The position numbers and the translations under genes are program-made. From NCBI GenBank assembly GCA_002255025.1, contig NJEJ01000079.1:1-5675 (forward strand): a stretch of 5,675 bases of DNA. The letters run 5' to 3'. This stretch comes from Candidatus Bathyarchaeota archaeon ex4484_135 (lineage in GTDB: Archaea; Thermoproteota; Bathyarchaeia; EX4484-135). Positions 3,137 to 5,675 of the stretch are shown here, piece after piece (the stretch's first letter is position 1; each line of letters begins with the position of its first letter). The notes beneath the pieces were generated by a model that was not told the DNA's origin, did no database searches, and saw only the letters and a list, made by a program, of their open reading frames with translations.

Positions 3137-5675
3137 ATGCTGAGGACCACCATCTACTACTATCTCCCCCCTCCAGAATTAAGTGCCGGGAGGGGCGGGG
3201 GCCAGGGACGGTCCGAGGAGAGGCTCTACCTCACCATCTGGGACGAGAGGGCCGTTGACCCGAGGTGGAGTGGCGGGAAGGGTGCTGGCGTGGCCAAGAT
3301 ACTGAGGGCCATATCTGAGCTGAAGGCCATGGGGCTGCCCGTCTCAGTGCCCTTTGCCATCATACTGACGCCACACTTCACCAAGAGACTGCTGAACTCG
3401 GAACCGAGGATACTGGAGAAGGTGAAGAAGCTAGAGGAAGCCTTGGGGAAGGGGGAGGAAGTAGGAGAATTGCTCGAGGAGATAAGGGACCTCATAATGG
3501 GCCTCACCTTCCCGCCGGAGCTGGAAAAGGCCCTCGATGAAGCCATAGAACTCCTCAGGAAAGAAGGGCTAAGGGCTGGTAAGGAAGAACCCATAAGGAT
3601 TGCGGTCAGGTCGAGTGGGTTAGCAGAAGATCTGCCGTCGGCTTCCTTTGCAGGTCAATACGAGACCATATTGAACGTCAAGCTAAATGATAAGGAAGAG
3701 GTCAAGAAGGCCGTATTGAAGTGTCTCGCCAGCGTCTATGGGGATAGGGTGACTGATTACAGGCAGAAGCTAAGGAACAAGGGCATGAAGCTCCCGAGCG
3801 AGACCGAGATAGCATCTAAGGGCCTCTTCTCCATAATACTCCAGCTCATGGTTGATTCGGAGTGGAGCGGAGTCGGCTTCTCGCTGGACACAGAGACCGG
3901 GAACCCGAGGGTCTTCAAGTCGACGGCCTGGCTGGGCCTCGGCGAGCTAGGCGTCCAAGGTAAGGTCCCTACGGCCGAGATATTCGCTGCCAAGCTCCCG
4001 AGCAAGCGAAAGGTGAAGCTCTCCGGGCGTGAGGTGCCGAGTTCCGTGATATGCCTTGGCATAAACCCGCCCTCCAAGCCCCAACAGGAGAAGATGATAT
4101 GGGACCCGGTCAGCGGCCAGAACAAGATAGTCAAGATAGACGAGCCAGTGAACCCGAGGATTGCGGATGAGACGCAGGCCCTCCTAGTCTCCATGGCCAT
4201 AGAGCACTTAGAGCGGACCATAGGCAAGGGCAAGCCTGTTGACGTGGAGTTCGCCTGGGAGAAAGGCAGGCTCTACCTGCTCCAGGTGAGGCCTGAGACG
4301 GTCCACGCCACGAAGAGCAAGGCCGTGATAGAGACCTACATACTGGAGGAGGAGCCGCCGGAGGACGCCCTGCTCGGCGTGGGCCTGAACGTGGGCTTCA
4401 AGATATCGACGGGCCCCTTGATGCCCCTCCTCTTCGGAGACTTACCGACCGAGGAGCTGACGGCCCGCATAAGGCTCATGAAACGCATACTGACCAAGGT
4501 CATCGAAGAGCTGGACGTGAAGCCCATGCTCTACACGGAGATAACAAGCCCTCCGTGGGAACCCATAATGAGGAGGGAGCTCCTCTCGGGCATAATAACC
4601 GAGCTGGGCAACAGGACGAGCCACCCGGCCATAATAAGCAGGGAGGAAGGCCTGGCCTGCAGCGTGGGCACCAAGGGCCTGTCAGAACGACTGAGCGAAC
4701 TCAAGGACCTCTACTGGGGCGTGGCCTGCACGAGCTGTGACTTCTGTGCGGTAGGCAGGATAAACAATGACCCCATGCCCGAGGCGTGCCCATCCTGTGG
4801 TAGCCAGCTCTTCACGGTCAAGCTGAAGGAGCCCGTCACGCTCGACTGCACGAAGGGAGAGGCCCGCATCTACAGGGGGGCCTTCAAGTTCAGAGTCGAG
4901 AGGAAGGTCCTCCACGAACTCCCGAGGCCGAGGACGAAGGTGGCCGTGAACTGCGGTTCCCCCATGGAGGCCCTCCACGTCTCGCTCATACCCGGCGTCA
5001 GCAAGGTCGGGCTGGCCAGGGAGGAGTTCATAGCCGCCTGGATACAGGTCCACCCGGTCTTCTGCATTAAGGCCAGCAAGGTAAAGGCAAGAAGAGGTTT
5101 CTGGGCTCCGGAGGTCGAGGAGCTCTTCCCGCCCGGTGTTGACCCGAGGGAAGAGTGGACCTACAGGCTGACGCTCGGAATGGGTCTCATAGCGGCTTCC
5201 TTCTACCCGAGAGAGGTCATACTGCGTTTCTCTGACTTCAAGACCAATGAATATGCCACGTTGATAGGGGCCGTCCACTACGAGCTCAGGTGCCCGAAGT
5301 GCGGCAAAGGGCTGGCCCTCAAGGCCTACGAGAAGTGCCCAAAGTGTGGCTCGCCCGTCAGGATCAGGAAGGTCGAGCTGGAGCCGAAGGAAGCCAACCC
5401 GATGATGGGTTGGCGTGGCGTATCGCGGTACCTGGACCCGAGGTTCAGGGAGGCCTTCATGATGGAAGTAGAAGCCATGATAAGGTGCCACAAGAAGGGC
5501 CTAACGAACTTAGTGCCCATGTTCCCGTTCGTGAGGCACCCGGAGGAGGCCAAGGCCGTCACTAACTTGGTCAAGAGGGCCTTTGAGCGTGAAGGGCTCA
5601 AGCCGCCGAAGATGATATTCATGGCGGAGGTCCCAAGCATAGGCTTTGTGCCTTACCTCTTCAACCCGTACTGCG
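3137..5675 (+). CDS. ppsA: Phosphoenolpyruvate synthase family protein with two zinc-ribbon insertions, 3'-partial
   Basis: Probable PEP synthase (pyruvate + ATP + H2O to PEP + AMP + phosphate), the gluconeogenic entry step in the cytosol. The frame is open for 846 codons and runs off the right edge. The ATP-grasp part includes SGGKGAG with Lys48, AVRSSGLAEDLPSASFAGQ with Arg158, and Glu371, Gln383 and Arg385 in DVEFAW...LLQVRPET. The phosphohistidine domain has NRTSHPAI with His496. The PEP/pyruvate barrel has LAREEF (Arg628), RFSDFKTNEY (Arg697), NPMMGWRG (754-761) and MAEVPS (Glu831). GWRG rather than GHRG favours PpsA over pyruvate phosphate dikinase. Missing to the right are the expected SIGSNDLTQ-like segment and the catalytic Cys. 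Oddities: about 30 extra N-terminal residues, a charged helical stretch at roughly 92-150, an enlarged phosphohistidine domain, and two Cys4 clusters. The ATG at 3137 is chosen from the promoter position; the earlier ATG at 3118 is out of frame and soon stopped. A specialised paralog cannot be excluded. Confidence 0.9.
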   Translation, partial: MLRTTIYYYLPPPELSAGRGGGQGRSEERLYLTIWDERAVDPRWSGGKGAGVAKILRAISELKAMGLPVSVPFAIILTPHFTKRLLNSEPRILEKVKKLEEALGKGEEVGELLEEIRDLIMGLTFPPELEKALDEAIELLRKEGLRAGKEEPIRIAVRSSGLAEDLPSASFAGQYETILNVKLNDKEEVKKAVLKCLASVYGDRVTDYRQKLRNKGMKLPSETEIASKGLFSIILQLMVDSEWSGVGFSLDTETGNPRVFKSTAWLGLGELGVQGKVPTAEIFAAKLPSKRKVKLSGREVPSSVICLGINPPSKPQQEKMIWDPVSGQNKIVKIDEPVNPRIADETQALLVSMAIEHLERTIGKGKPVDVEFAWEKGRLYLLQVRPETVHATKSKAVIETYILEEEPPEDALLGVGLNVGFKISTGPLMPLLFGDLPTEELTARIRLMKRILTKVIEELDVKPMLYTEITSPPWEPIMRRELLSGIITELGNRTSHPAIISREEGLACSVGTKGLSERLSELKDLYWGVACTSCDFCAVGRINNDPMPEACPSCGSQLFTVKLKEPVTLDCTKGEARIYRGAFKFRVERKVLHELPRPRTKVAVNCGSPMEALHVSLIPGVSKVGLAREEFIAAWIQVHPVFCIKASKVKARRGFWAPEVEELFPPGVDPREEWTYRLTLGMGLIAASFYPREVILRFSDFKTNEYATLIGAVHYELRCPKCGKGLALKAYEKCPKCGSPVRIRKVELEPKEANPMMGWRGVSRYLDPRFREAFMMEVEAMIRCHKKGLTNLVPMFPFVRHPEEAKAVTNLVKRAFEREGLKPPKMIFMAEVPSIGFVPYLFNPYC
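4727..4798 (+). other. Zinc-ribbon-like insertion 1 in the PEP synthase
   Basis: Residues 531-554 contain Cys531-x2-Cys534-x2-Cys537, then 13 residues, then Cys551-x2-Cys554 followed by Gly. Four of the five Cys could bind one zinc. The cluster sits between the phosphohistidine segment (His496, then VGTKG) and the conserved strand VTLDCTKGEARIYRG that closes this domain. PEP synthases I know have only a short KDG-type turn at that point. Zinc binding is inferred from spacing alone. Confidence 0.75.
5291..5347 (+). other. Zinc-ribbon-like insertion 2 in the PEP synthase
   Basis: Residues 719-737 read Cys719-Pro-Lys-Cys722-Gly, 11 residues, then Cys734-Pro-Lys-Cys737-Gly: a textbook paired CPxCG zinc ribbon. 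It interrupts the barrel between RFSDFKTNEYATLIG and NPMMGWRG. In ordinary PEP synthases a glycine-rich YEP.EENP linker spans this point. Both flanking motifs are intact, so the enzyme fold appears to be kept. Confidence 0.85.

Noticed and set aside
3118..3256. ATG at 3118 as a start for the PEP synthase
   Set aside because: It is in a different frame and reaches a stop near 3256. It also lies upstream of the transcription start predicted from the TATA box.
3226..4527. Several Ser-rich minus-strand open frames opposite the PEP synthase gene (3226-3594, 3757-4233, 4336-4527)
   Set aside because: They are antisense shadows. Ser and Leu richness is the mirror of the GAG, AAG and AGG codons on the coding strand, and no promoter or motif supports them.
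4682..5491. A 269-codon open frame on the minus strand opposite the PEP synthase gene
   Set aside because: It lies antisense to conserved PpsA motifs (LAREEF, RFSDFKTNEY, the zinc ribbons), and its composition is the His/Tyr/Leu/Glu-rich pattern produced by reading GC-rich codons backwards. No protein family is recognisable.

Overview
The window reads as ordinary, gene-dense chromosomal DNA of a hyperthermophilic archaeon, most likely a crenarchaeon (Thermoproteota). The evidence is GC-rich coding sequence dominated by AGG, ATA, CTC and GCC codons, TTG and GTG start codons, very short intergenic gaps, one clear BRE/TATA-type promoter with a short or absent leader, and archaeal-type protein families. 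I cannot name the species.

Left part (about 1-2040): two paralogous predicted nucleotidyltransferases of about 341 residues face each other, and their 3' ends overlap by 23 bp. Both carry the minimal nucleotidyltransferase signature (Gly-Ser, then Asp-Ile-Asp) between an N-terminal domain with a shared HPPG motif and a similar C-terminal domain. The plus-strand copy is probably cut by the left window edge: the codons before its first ATG align without gaps to the paralog's N-terminus.

Middle part (2117-3080): two rightward genes overlap by 14 bp and form a small operon. The first encodes a stand-alone DUF123/GIY-YIG (Uri-type) nuclease-like protein. The second encodes a RimI/Ard1-type GNAT N-acetyltransferase. 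A 77-bp divergent spacer separates them from the minus-strand nucleotidyltransferase.

Right part (3137-5675): one long open frame runs off the right edge. It encodes a phosphoenolpyruvate synthase (PpsA) family enzyme, at least 846 residues long. The ATP-grasp, phosphohistidine and PEP/pyruvate-binding regions are all recognisable. The frame is preceded by a good archaeal promoter whose TATA element sits inside a 7-bp inverted repeat. The protein appears to carry two separate Cys4 zinc-ribbon-like insertions, one after the phosphohistidine domain and one inside the PEP-binding barrel. This is the most unusual feature of the window.

The three blocks (nucleotidyltransferase pair, nuclease/acetyltransferase pair, PEP synthase) have no obvious shared pathway. 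I saw no tRNA or rRNA gene, CRISPR array, insertion sequence or other mobile element. No gap between genes exceeds about 80 bases.
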